A stretch of 13,599 nucleotides of DNA from an uncultured Clostridia bacterium (GCA_934446135.1 CAKSDT010000044.1:1-13599); one strand, 5' to 3'. Counted from the stretch's first letter, positions 6,409 through 13,599 are shown. The notes: generated by a model not told the origin, from the sequence alone. Translations and numbers: made by a program.

Positions 6409-7874
6409 TTAGTTACCTTTAAAAATCTTTCATACGCAAGTTCCCAAGCATCCCTGTTTTCAGGTACATATACTTCTACCGGTGTTGATGCTCTTACAAT
6501 TTTTCTGAGTTCCGAAAGGTTTTTAATTTCACCCAAAGCATAACCTTGCATAAGAAGATTTCCCATAGCGGTTGCCTCAACAGGTCCGGCAACTACTTTT
6601 CTTCCTGTTGCGTTTGCTGTATACTTACAGAGAAGTTTATTATTAATACCTCCGCCTATCATATGTATGGTTTTTAAATCCTTACCGATTTGTCTCTCAA
6701 GATCATCAACGACAAGACGATATCTTAAAGCAAGACTTTCAACTATACATCTTACAATCTGTCCCTCATTTTCGGGAACAGGCTGATTTGTTTCCCTGCA
6801 GTATTCCTGAATTCTGTTCGGCATATCTTTTGGAGCCATAAATCTTTCATCAGAAGGATTAATAAAGCATTTAAACTCAGGCTCTTTCTCAGCAAGTGTT
6901 ACAAGTTCAGCAAAAGATTTAACATTTCCTCTTCTGTCCCAGTGTCTCTTACATTCCTGAATAAGCCATAATCCTATTATATTTTTAAGATATCTGATTT
7001 TATCAAAAACTCCGCCTTCATTAGTAAAGTCTGCTTCATATGCCTTTTCATCTGTTAAAGGTGCGTCAAGTTCTGTACCAAACAAAGACCATGTTCCGCA
7101 ACTTATATAAGCGTAATTATCTCCTTCTGTGGGAATTGCTGCAACCGCCGATGCTGTATCGTGTCCTGCAACTGCAACGACAGGAATCTGGCCGCATCCG
7201 AGTTCATCCGCAAGTTCTTTCGTAAGTGTTCCCACAACCGTACCCGGCTTTACAATGGGGCATAACATATCTTTATTGATGCCAAAGGTATCTATAACTT
7301 TTTCGGACCAATTTCGTGTATCAGCCTTAAGCAACTGGCTTGTACTTGCTATTGAATACTCGGTTATTTTCTTGCCTGTAAGCATATAAATAAATAAGTC
7401 AGGCATAAACAACATCTTATCAGCATTCTCGCTGGGAATATAATCATCAAGTTTCATTGCATACAATTGAAATAAAGTATTAAAGTTCATAAACTGAATT
7501 CCTGTTTCTTTATAAAGTTCTTCAGCCGGCATAACTTTTGTTGCCTTTTCAATTATACCCTCAGTAATAACATCTCTGTAATGAAAGGGATTTGCAAGCA
7601 ATCTGCCTTTCTTATCCAAAAAGCCGACATCAACACCCCATGTATCAATTCCTATGGAATCAATGTCTTTGTGTCCTGCATTAACACATTTTAATATGCC
7701 TTGTTTAATCTCGTAAAACAGCCTTAAAACATCCCACTGAAATGTCCCGTTAACTTCAACAGGGTCATTGCTGAACCTGTGCATTTCCTCTTGTTTAAGC
7801 ACACCGTTTTCAATAGTCCCCAAAATTGCTCTGCCGCTGCTTGCACCAAAATCAAAGGATAACATTTTTTTCAT
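6399..7874 (-). CDS. rhaB: Rhamnulokinase-family FGGY sugar kinase, probable L-fuculokinase
   Basis: A 491-residue FGGY carbohydrate kinase closest in sequence pattern to rhamnulokinase RhaB. The N-terminal phosphate-binding loop is SFDFGASSGRAILG (6-19). GIDTWGVDVGFLD (75-87) and the HYRD motif (98-101) are RhaB-type. AGHDTASAVAAIP (236-248) contains the probable catalytic Asp239. The C-terminal ATPase motif is HMIGGGINNKLLC (404-416), with AGPVEATAMGN (429-439). The family phosphorylates ketoses made by the partner isomerase. Next to fucI the likely substrate is L-fuculose or D-ribulose (1-phosphate product) rather than L-rhamnulose, because no rhaA or rhaD is visible. An in-frame ATG at 7895 is rejected: AGAGGA lies six bases before the ATG at 7874. 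Intergenic hairpins lie on both sides. Confidence 0.88.
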   Translation of the reverse strand: MKKMLSFDFGASSGRAILGTIENGVLKQEEMHRFSNDPVEVNGTFQWDVLRLFYEIKQGILKCVNAGHKDIDSIGIDTWGVDVGFLDKKGRLLANPFHYRDVITEGIIEKATKVMPAEELYKETGIQFMNFNTLFQLYAMKLDDYIPSENADKMLFMPDLFIYMLTGKKITEYSIASTSQLLKADTRNWSEKVIDTFGINKDMLCPIVKPGTVVGTLTKELADELGCGQIPVVAVAGHDTASAVAAIPTEGDNYAYISCGTWSLFGTELDAPLTDEKAYEADFTNEGGVFDKIRYLKNIIGLWLIQECKRHWDRRGNVKSFAELVTLAEKEPEFKCFINPSDERFMAPKDMPNRIQEYCRETNQPVPENEGQIVRCIVESLALRYRLVVDDLERQIGKDLKTIHMIGGGINNKLLCKYTANATGRKVVAGPVEATAMGNLLMQGYALGEIKNLSELRKIVRASTPVEVYVPENRDAWELAYERFLKVTNCK

Positions 7875-7904
7875 ATTATGTCCTCTTTTCATCATTTATA
7901 AGAG

Positions 7905-7938
7905 TACCAAAAGTTGTGCAAAAGCACAACTTTTGGTA
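7905..7938. repeat. Perfect 15-base hairpin between fucI and the kinase gene
   Basis: Arms at 7905-7919 and 7924-7938 pair without mismatch around a 4-base loop (UUUU on the transcript). The stem lies in the 71-base gap, eight bases after the fucI stop. It is followed by CUCUUAUAAAUG, not a U-run, so full termination is unlikely. An intercistronic stem-loop that protects the upstream fucI message or sets the isomerase-to-kinase ratio fits better. Confidence 0.75.
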
Positions 7939-7945
7939 AAAATAA

Positions 7946-9751
7946 TTATTTTGAAATTTTTCCGTACTTTGGGCCAAGTGCTTCGCATGCTCTGAAGTCC
8001 TGACCTTCTTTATCCTGACCAAATGCGTTAAAGTATGTTGGTCTGAAGATTTTATCTTCAGGAACATTGTGCATTGCAACAGGAATTCTTAAAATTGAAC
8101 ACATTGTTATAAGATCTGCACCGATATGACCGTATGAAATTGCACCGTGGTTTGCACCCCAGTTATTCATAACATCATATGCTGATTTAAAAGCACCCTC
8201 TCCTGTGCATCTCGGAGCAAACCAAGTGCAAGGCCATGTGTAATCCGTTCTCTTCCAAAGAGTATCAGAAACTTTTTCAGGAAGATGAACTGTCCAACCT
8301 TCAACAATCTGAAGCACAGGACCTATGCCTTTAACAAGATTAAGTCTTATCATTGTAGCAGGCATTTCTGCTTTTGTTTCAAATCTTGAAGAATATCCGC
8401 CGCCTCTGAAGTATCCTCTGTCGGCAGGATTCCAAGTTGTCGCATTAAGTATTGCGTCCTGATCTTCTTTTGTGATTTCATACCACGGTTTCATAGTAGA
8501 ATTACCGTCGGCATCTTTTGCCTCACCCGAAGCATCAAGGCAAGCAGCACCGGAGTTTATAAGGTGAATAAATCCATCTGCCTCTTTTGCCTTTCCTTCT
8601 ATATCATAGCCTGTAACTCTCTTAACAGCGTCGCCGCTCCAATATGTACGAACGTCAGCAAATATTTGTGCTCTGTTTGTAAGAAGTTTCATAAAGAGCA
8701 TACCGAGACCGTTGAGAACATCATTTTCAGTTGCAAGCACATAAGGTTCTCTTGCACCGTCGTAGTCAAATGATGTATTAAGCAAAGCCTCCGGGAAGTC
8801 GCAGTTTGGATAAAAGTCTGTCCACTGTCTCTGCCCCTGGAATCCGCCGGCAATTGCATTATGTCCAACCATTTCTTCTTCGCAGCCTTCCGGAAGATTC
8901 TTATTTCCGTTAAATAAATCTTTTATTATGCAATACATTTTAACAACAAATTCCCACTGTTTGTCTTTTTCTTCTCTTGTAAGTTGCATAAAGTCAGGAT
9001 TCTTGTCAAAGCCTTCTTTACAGTTTTTCTTAGTCCATTCAAGGGCTCTTTCATATTCCGCATGGTTATAAATGCCCTCTGTCATTCTTCTTATTATTTC
9101 AACTTCATCTACAGATTCAACTCTCATGCCGAGGTAATCTTCAATAAAATGAGGATCAATTATAGAACCGCCGATACCCATTGTTATCGAGCCAATCTGG
9201 AGATATGATTTACCTCTCATTGTGGCAACGGCAACTGCTGCTCTTGCAAATCTCAAAAGTTTTTCCTTAACATCACAAGGAATTTCAGTATCATCACTGT
9301 CTAAAACCTCGTGACCGTAAATTCCGAATGCAGGAAGACCTTTTTGATTATGTGTAGCCAAAACGGATGCGAGATAAACTGCACCCGGTCTTTCGGTTCC
9401 GTTAAATCCCCAAACACCCTTAATAGTGTCTCTTTCCATATCCATTGTTTCGGCACCGTAGCACCAGCAAGGTGTAACGGTAAGGGTTATTGCAACACCC
9501 TCTTTTCTGAATTTATCAGCACAAGCAGCTGCTTCTGCAACTCTTCCGATTGTGGTATCTGCAATTACAACCTTAACAGGTTCTCCGTTTGAATACTTTA
9601 AGTTTTCTTCAAAAAGTTTCTTTGCAGACTTTGCCATATTCATGGTCTGTTCTTCCAAAGATTCGCGAACTTTAAGTTTTCCCCTTCTTCCGTCAATTGT
9701 AGGTCTGATACCTATTACCGGATAATCTCCTATCATTCTGTTTTCTGCCAT
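7946..9751 (-). CDS. fucI: L-fucose isomerase (FucI family)
   Basis: FucI is a Mn-dependent cytosolic ketol isomerase, L-fucose to L-fuculose; many members also convert D-arabinose to D-ribulose. The protein is full length (601 residues; about 591 in E. coli) and collinear with the E. coli enzyme. REPYVLATENDVLNG (334-348) carries Glu342, IFADVRTYW (363-371) carries Asp366, and NWGANHG (530-536) carries His535. These match the three metal ligands of the E. coli enzyme (Glu337, Asp361, His528). Other signatures are YFRGGGYSSRF (447-457), TWFAPRCTGEG (509-519) and IEGQD-type KEGQDFRAC (581-589). The ribosome site GGGAGGA is strong, and the gene begins only 15 bases after the transketolase C-subunit gene. 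Substrate specificity cannot be read from the sequence. Confidence 0.96.
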   Translation of the reverse strand: MAENRMIGDYPVIGIRPTIDGRRGKLKVRESLEEQTMNMAKSAKKLFEENLKYSNGEPVKVVIADTTIGRVAEAAACADKFRKEGVAITLTVTPCWCYGAETMDMERDTIKGVWGFNGTERPGAVYLASVLATHNQKGLPAFGIYGHEVLDSDDTEIPCDVKEKLLRFARAAVAVATMRGKSYLQIGSITMGIGGSIIDPHFIEDYLGMRVESVDEVEIIRRMTEGIYNHAEYERALEWTKKNCKEGFDKNPDFMQLTREEKDKQWEFVVKMYCIIKDLFNGNKNLPEGCEEEMVGHNAIAGGFQGQRQWTDFYPNCDFPEALLNTSFDYDGAREPYVLATENDVLNGLGMLFMKLLTNRAQIFADVRTYWSGDAVKRVTGYDIEGKAKEADGFIHLINSGAACLDASGEAKDADGNSTMKPWYEITKEDQDAILNATTWNPADRGYFRGGGYSSRFETKAEMPATMIRLNLVKGIGPVLQIVEGWTVHLPEKVSDTLWKRTDYTWPCTWFAPRCTGEGAFKSAYDVMNNWGANHGAISYGHIGADLITMCSILRIPVAMHNVPEDKIFRPTYFNAFGQDKEGQDFRACEALGPKYGKISK

Positions 9752-9766
9752 CTTATATTCCTCCCA

Positions 9767-10714
9767 TTATTTAAATTTTATTACTTCTTTCACTTTATTA
9801 ACAATGTTTGATGATGTAAGTCCATATAATTCAAAAAGTTCAGACGGTTTTCCTGAAGTTCCGAATTTATCAGCAGTTCCCACTCTCAAAACAGGAACAG
9901 GATAATGCTCAGAAACTGTTTCTGCGACTGCACTTCCAAGCCCGCCGATAATATTATGTTCTTCGGCTGTAACTATTCCGCCGGTTTCTTTTGCCGCTTT
10001 AACAAGTATATCTTTGTCAATCGGCTTAATCGTAGGCATATTTATAACTCTTACAGATATTCCCTCTTGTTCAAGTTTTTCTGCTGCATCAAGTGCTTCA
10101 TAAACCATAAGTCCGCACGCAACAATTGTTGCATCATTCCCTTCTCTCAAAACAAAGCCCTTACCAATCTCAAATTTATAATCCGGCACCTTGTCAAGAA
10201 ATTGTTCTTTTGCAAGTCTGCAAAATCTCAAATATACAGGACCGTTATGTTCAAGCGAAGCCTTCACTGCCATCTTTGCTTCATATCCGTCACAAGGATT
10301 TATAACAACCATATTCGGAATCGTTCTCATAAGTCCGATATCTTCAAGACACTGATGTGTCGCACCGTCCTCACCTACAGAAATTCCTGCGTGGGTTGCA
10401 CCTATTTTTACATTAAGTTTCGGATATGCTATAGAATTTCTTATTTGCTCAAATGCCCTTCCTGCTGCAAACATTGCAAACGAACTTGCAAAAACAGTTT
10501 TGCCGCAAGTTGCAATACCCGCAGCAACCGACATCATATTTCCTTCTGCAATGCCCGTATCAAAAAATCTGTCGGGGTATTCTTTTTTAAATATTCCTGT
10601 TTTTGTGGCAGCAGCAAGATCTGCATCAAGCACCACAAAATCATATTCTTTTGCATATTCAGCAAGGGCCTTTCCATACGCCTCTCTGGTTGCAATTTTC
10701 ACTGTTTCACTCAT
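9767..10714 (-). CDS. Transketolase, C-terminal subunit
   Basis: A 315-residue protein holding the pyrimidine-binding and C-terminal domains of transketolase. The glutamate that activates thiamine diphosphate is Glu57 in DTGIAEGNMMSVAAGIA (52-68). FASSFAMFAAGRAFEQIR (75-92) and HAGISVGEDGATHQCLEDIGLMR (108-130) are conserved transketolase segments. The GKGFVLREGNDATIVACGLM region (184-203) begins the C-terminal domain. The start ATG overlaps the stop of the N-subunit gene by four bases (ATGA), so the two are made together. The pair replaces the roughly 650-residue single-chain enzyme and together totals about 600 residues. The reaction transfers a two-carbon ketol unit between sugar phosphates. 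Placement before fucI implies a role in this sugar route, though general pentose phosphate service is possible. Confidence 0.93.
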   Translation of the reverse strand: MSETVKIATREAYGKALAEYAKEYDFVVLDADLAAATKTGIFKKEYPDRFFDTGIAEGNMMSVAAGIATCGKTVFASSFAMFAAGRAFEQIRNSIAYPKLNVKIGATHAGISVGEDGATHQCLEDIGLMRTIPNMVVINPCDGYEAKMAVKASLEHNGPVYLRFCRLAKEQFLDKVPDYKFEIGKGFVLREGNDATIVACGLMVYEALDAAEKLEQEGISVRVINMPTIKPIDKDILVKAAKETGGIVTAEEHNIIGGLGSAVAETVSEHYPVPVLRVGTADKFGTSGKPSELFELYGLTSSNIVNKVKEVIKFK

Positions 10715-11562
10715 TTACAAATTTCATCCAATTCTTCGATTTTTTCATCAAGTTCCGAAATAGCAACTTTATAGAGTTCTTTGTCAGGAGCAGCACCATG
10801 CCAATTAACTTCATTTTCCATATAAGAAACGCCTTTTCCTTTTACAGATTTACAAACTATTGCAGTAGGCTTCCCTTTAACTGCTTTTGCTTCCTGGATT
10901 GCATCATAAATTTGTTCAACATCATGTGCATCGACTTTGATAACATTGAAACCAAATGCCTTAAATTTAGCATCAATAGGTGCCGATGACATAACCTCAT
11001 CAGTTGATCCGTCTATCTGCAACCCGTTAACATCAATAAATACTGTAAGATTGTCAAGTTTGTAGTGAGCGGCATACATCGAGGCCTCCCAAACCTGTCC
11101 CTCTTCTACTTCACCGTCACCCAGAATCGTATATACCCTGTAATTTTTATTATCAATCTTTCCGGCAAGTGCCATTCCGCATGCCGCACTAATACCCTGA
11201 CCAAGTGAACCGGATGACATATCAACTCCGGGAGTCCCCTTCATATCCGGATGTCCCTCAAGATAACTCTCTGTTTTTCTGAGTGTTTTAATATCTTCAA
11301 CAGGAAAATATCCTCTCTCTGCCAAAGCACCGTAATATGCCGGAGCACAATGGCCCTTTGAAAGAACAAATCTGTCTCTTTCGGAGTTTTTAGGATCTTT
11401 AGGATTTATATTCATTTCCTTAAAATAAAGAACCGAAAGTATTTCCGCTATGGAAAGCGAACCCCCGGGATGACCCGAACCGGCATTATATATTCCTTCA
11501 ATAGCATCTTTTCTTATCTTATATGCCATTAAATTAAGTTGATTAATGAGAGTACCGTCCAT
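10711..11562 (-). CDS. Transketolase, N-terminal subunit
   Basis: A 283-residue protein corresponding to the diphosphate-binding domain of transketolase. It shows AGSGHPGGSLSIAEIL (27-42, His31), VLSKGHCAPAYYGALAERG (66-84) and MSSGSLGQGISAACGMALA (115-133). The thiamine diphosphate and magnesium motif is GDGEVEEGQVWEA (148-160), ending in IDVNGLQIDG (176-185, Asn179). It is inactive without the C-terminal subunit encoded directly downstream. The ATG at 11562 has an AAAGGAGA ribosome site and follows the YitT gene by only 12 bases, so the three are one transcript. Split transketolases are common in Clostridia and are often found in sugar-catabolic gene clusters. In the D-apiose pathway such a pair (AptA/AptB) acts on apulose 4-phosphate. 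Confidence 0.93.
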   Translation of the reverse strand: MDGTLINQLNLMAYKIRKDAIEGIYNAGSGHPGGSLSIAEILSVLYFKEMNINPKDPKNSERDRFVLSKGHCAPAYYGALAERGYFPVEDIKTLRKTESYLEGHPDMKGTPGVDMSSGSLGQGISAACGMALAGKIDNKNYRVYTILGDGEVEEGQVWEASMYAAHYKLDNLTVFIDVNGLQIDGSTDEVMSSAPIDAKFKAFGFNVIKVDAHDVEQIYDAIQEAKAVKGKPTAIVCKSVKGKGVSYMENEVNWHGAAPDKELYKVAISELDEKIEELDEICK

Positions 11563-11574
11563 TACTCTTCTCCT

Positions 11575-12381
11575 TTATGTGATATTATTTTTAAAACCCA
11601 TTCCGTAAACCTCTTTTGCATCCGAAAAAATTATGAATGCCTGATTGTCCACGCTGAGTATTAAATTTTTAAGTGTGTGTACTTCAGTCTTTGGAACTGC
11701 ACACAAAAGCATATTACAACCTTTTCCGGTATACATACCTTTTGCACTTATTCCAGTAACTCCTCTTTCAAGTTTAGTGATTATTTGTTTTGCAACAATG
11801 TCAGATTTTTGACTGATTATAAAGACACATTTTGAGAATTCCGAACCCGAAATCACATAATCGACCGTTTTAGACGATATAAAAACCGAAAGACAGGCAT
11901 ATAATGATAGTTCAAAATCCCCAAAAGCAAAACCCGACACAATAATAACAATTCCATCAATTATCAAAATCAGTGTGCCTATAGAAAGATTTCTTTTCTT
12001 ACTAACGGCTTTTGCTACTATCTCTGTTCCTCCGGTTGATGCACCGCATATCATAACAATTCCGACACCAAGACCCATTAAAAGTCCGCCGACTACCGAA
12101 GAAAGCAATACATCACTTGTAACAGGAGGCATTTTTATAATTCCTGTAAACAGTGAATAAAGCATCGTCCCGATTATAGAATTAATAAGAAAGTTTTTAT
12201 TTATATTTCTGTATGCCATTATAAAGAGAGGAACATTGACTCCTATTATAGTAATCCATGAAGGTATTTTTAAAACAATTTCAAGAATTGTTGCTATACC
12301 TCCTACCCCTCCTGCGGCAATTTTGCACGGTATCATAAAAACATTGAGAGAAATTGCCATTATCAAAACGCCTAAAGACAT
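11575..12381 (-). CDS. YitT family membrane protein (DUF161 plus DUF2179)
   Basis: A YitT-family integral membrane protein with about five to six hydrophobic helices in the first 180 residues and a soluble C-terminal DUF2179 domain. Family signs are NVFMIPCKIAAGGVGGIATIL near the N-terminus, GGLLMGLGVGIVMICGASTGGTEIVAKAVSKK in the middle (the TGGTEI motif), and C-terminal GVTGISAKGMYTGK, then LLCAVPKTEV and AFIIFSDAKEVYGMGF. The function of the family is unknown; transport has been suggested but not shown. It leads the sugar cluster. The start is uncertain: the ATG at 12381 has no ribosome site, while AAGGATG at 12421-12415 is spaced for an ATA at 12405, which would add the family-like residues MKISNYLK. 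The listed start is therefore conservative. Confidence 0.88.
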   Translation of the reverse strand: MSLGVLIMAISLNVFMIPCKIAAGGVGGIATILEIVLKIPSWITIIGVNVPLFIMAYRNINKNFLINSIIGTMLYSLFTGIIKMPPVTSDVLLSSVVGGLLMGLGVGIVMICGASTGGTEIVAKAVSKKRNLSIGTLILIIDGIVIIVSGFAFGDFELSLYACLSVFISSKTVDYVISGSEFSKCVFIISQKSDIVAKQIITKLERGVTGISAKGMYTGKGCNMLLCAVPKTEVHTLKNLILSVDNQAFIIFSDAKEVYGMGFKNNIT

Positions 12382-12418
12382 CTTTAAATAATTTGAAATT
12401 TTTATTGCGAATCACATC

Positions 12419-12449
12419 CTTAAAAATGGTTTATACAACTATTTTTAAG
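12419..12449. repeat. Imperfect 13-base inverted repeat in the YitT leader
   Basis: CTTAAAAATGGTT (12419-12431) and AACTATTTTTAAG (12437-12449) pair around a 5-base loop with one non-Watson-Crick position. The position is G-U on a plus-strand RNA and A-C on a minus-strand RNA. The stem contains the start of the AAGGATG ribosome site and overlaps a putative promoter. It could be a weak bidirectional terminator after mrnC, an operator, or an RNA switch on YitT translation. Confidence 0.5.
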
Positions 12450-12458
12450 AATATACAA
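12430..12458 (-). promoter_or_regulatory. Possible promoter of the YitT-transketolase-fucI-kinase operon
   Basis: TTGTAT (12458-12453, three of six to the -35 consensus) is followed by 17 bases and TATAAA (12435-12430, five of six to the -10 consensus). It lies just after the mrnC stop and predicts a start near 12423 with the AAGGATG ribosome site at the very 5' end. The -35 is weak, as expected if an activator is needed. No regulator gene is visible in the window. Confidence 0.35.
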
Positions 12459-12462
12459 ATAT

Positions 12463-12873
12463 TTATTCAAATTGCGTCGCAATATTCAAAAGTTCATACA
12501 ACCTCTCAGTATCGCCTTTTATATACAAATATCCTAAAAGTGTTTCAAAACCTGTCGCTTTTTTATACTCTGCAAGATCAGCATTTTTTGCTTTGGAGTT
12601 AACTTTAGAATTTCTTCCTCTCTTGAACATTCTTACTTCATCTTCGTTCAGATGCGGCTCTATCCTATCGTAAGCATCACACTGTGCGGATGCTTTAACA
12701 AAAACAACTGCTCTTTTGTGGAGTACATTAGGTGATGTATTTGTATCCTTAACAAGATTAGACCTTATGAACAATTCATATACCGCATCACCTAAAAACG
12801 CAAGTGTAAGCGGAGAATATTCATTGATTTCAAGGTGCTTTCTTTGTTCAAAAATTTCTAAGCCCTTTTCCAT
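12463..12873 (-). CDS. mrnC: Mini-ribonuclease III (MrnC)
   Basis: Mini-III is a stand-alone RNase III catalytic domain without a double-stranded-RNA-binding domain; in B. subtilis it matures 23S rRNA ends. This 136-residue protein has LTLAFLGDAVYELFIRSNL (22-40) with the catalytic Asp29 and Glu33, and RGRNSKVNSKAKNADLAEYKKATGFETLLGYLY (85-117) with Glu110, all at the positions of the family. Length is typical. It starts at an ATG 16 bases inside the end of cysS, with GGGAG just upstream, matching the conserved cysS-mrnC order of Firmicutes. The trmH-type methyltransferase gene that often follows is absent; the YitT gene comes next instead. Confidence 0.94.
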   Translation of the reverse strand: MEKGLEIFEQRKHLEINEYSPLTLAFLGDAVYELFIRSNLVKDTNTSPNVLHKRAVVFVKASAQCDAYDRIEPHLNEDEVRMFKRGRNSKVNSKAKNADLAEYKKATGFETLLGYLYIKGDTERLYELLNIATQFE

Positions 12874-13599
12874 TTTACTCCCTGAGGCGTATCTTCAAGA
12901 ATTATGCCTTTTTCCTTAAGTTCATCTCTTATTTCGTCTGCCCGCTTAAAATCTTTATTTTTTCTTGCGTTTTGTCTTTCTTCAATCATTTTTTCTATCT
13001 CATCATCAAGTACCTGAGATTTTGCCTCGGGTGCTATTCCTAAGACATCGCAAAGTTCTGTCAATAACCTCAGACTATATTCCATACCTTCTGCCGAAAG
13101 CACATTTTCCGCCAGTTTGGTGTTGATTTCTTTAACCAATTCAAATAACACAGAAATTGCATCTGCAGTGTTAAGATCATCATCCATTGCATTCTTAAAT
13201 TTTGTTCTGTAATTTTCAAAATCAGGAATATCTTTTCCTTCGGTTTGATTCTTCAATGAAAAGTTAAGATTTTCAAAACAGTTGTCAATTCTTTCGAGTC
13301 CGTTCGCCGACTGCGAGAGCAAATCATCCGAAAAGTTAATCGGGCTTCTGTAATGTGCAGACAGCATGAAAAACCTGATTACTCTGTATGGGTATTTTTC
13401 AGCAATATCACGAATTGTAAAAAAATTACCTTTAGATTTTGACATCTTTTCATTATTTACATTTATGAACCCGTTGTGCATCCAATATCTTGCAAATGTG
13501 CATCCGTTAGCACACTCACTTTCTGCTATTTCATTTTCGTGATGCGGAAACATAAGATCTTTTCCGCCGCTATGTATATCTATCGTATTGCCAAGGTAC
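12858..13599 (-). CDS. cysS: Cysteinyl-tRNA synthetase, C-terminal part (5' end outside window)
   Basis: A class I aminoacyl-tRNA synthetase that charges tRNA-Cys. The frame is open to the window edge: before the internal Met at 13553 come 15 more residues reading YLGNTIDIHSGGKDL, so the gene continues beyond 13599. The visible 246 residues hold the zinc-site segment MFPHHENEIAESECANG (metal ligands His and Glu in HHENE) and RYWMHNGFINVNNEKMSKSKGN with the KMSKS loop. They also include the helical anticodon-recognition domain (DDDLNTADAISVLFELV) and the charged C-terminal segment ending in EDTPQGVKWKR. Roughly the first half of the enzyme, with the HIGH motif, lies outside. It ends 16 bases into mrnC. 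Confidence 0.96.
   Translation of the reverse strand, partial: YLGNTIDIHSGGKDLMFPHHENEIAESECANGCTFARYWMHNGFINVNNEKMSKSKGNFFTIRDIAEKYPYRVIRFFMLSAHYRSPINFSDDLLSQSANGLERIDNCFENLNFSLKNQTEGKDIPDFENYRTKFKNAMDDDLNTADAISVLFELVKEINTKLAENVLSAEGMEYSLRLLTELCDVLGIAPEAKSQVLDDEIEKMIEERQNARKNKDFKRADEIRDELKEKGIILEDTPQGVKWKRA

Noticed and set aside
7875..7895. Longer kinase start at 7895
   Set aside because: The AGAGGA ribosome site lies inside this extension and points to the ATG at 7874, which also gives the usual FGGY N-terminus.
7876..8079. Minus-strand frame inside the end of fucI running into the fucI-kinase gap
   Set aside because: Overlaps the conserved FucI C-terminus in another frame and reads through the hairpin; no family resemblance.
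9905..10774. A 289-codon open frame on the plus strand opposite the transketolase genes
   Set aside because: It mirrors the strongly conserved transketolase C-subunit frame, is cysteine-, lysine- and arginine-rich without any domain pattern, and has no ribosome site. It is a shadow frame.
1..13599. CRISPR arrays, tRNA or rRNA genes, insertion sequences, phage or defence genes
   Set aside because: No regularly spaced repeats, no transposase- or integrase-like frames and no tRNA-like cloverleaf were seen; coding density leaves no room for them.

Overview
The window is a 13.6 kb piece of an AT-rich, low-GC Gram-positive chromosome. It most resembles an anaerobic gut-type member of the Clostridia. 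Supporting signs are the conserved blocks cysS-mrnC, pcrA-yerC and M50 protease-scpA-scpB-DUF2953-gerW, strong AGGAGG-type ribosome sites, several TTG and GTG starts, and a sporulation-associated GerW homologue. All 14 genes lie on the minus strand, so transcription runs from high to low coordinates. The genes are packed tightly with one- to fourteen-base overlaps, and no gene-free stretch exceeds about 85 bases. I see no tRNA, rRNA, CRISPR array, transposase or phage gene.

Right edge (12463-13599): the 3' end of cysteinyl-tRNA synthetase, cut by the window edge, overlaps the gene for Mini-ribonuclease III.

Centre right (6399-12381): a probable sugar operon of YitT-family membrane protein, split transketolase (N and C subunits, ATGA overlap), FucI-family isomerase and RhaB-like FGGY kinase. 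It looks like an L-fucose or D-arabinose type pathway: isomerise the aldose, then phosphorylate the ketose. No class II aldolase or dedicated transporter is present, and a two-subunit transketolase travels with the pair. This accessory block sits between housekeeping blocks and is the most interesting part of the window. Perfect hairpins flank the kinase gene on both sides.

Centre left (3113-6349): pcrA (UvrD-family repair helicase, TTG start), a TrpR-like regulator of the YerC/YecD family, and a SAM-dependent methyltransferase.

Left (119-3062): an M50 site-2-type protease, the condensin partners scpA and scpB, a DUF2953 protein and gerW. A very good SigA-type promoter (TTGACA, 17 bases, TATTAT) overlaps the stop codon of the methyltransferase and drives this operon. 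The operon ends in an intrinsic-terminator-like hairpin that also covers the ribosome site and TTG start of the next gene. Only a 23-residue signal peptide of that next gene is inside the window.
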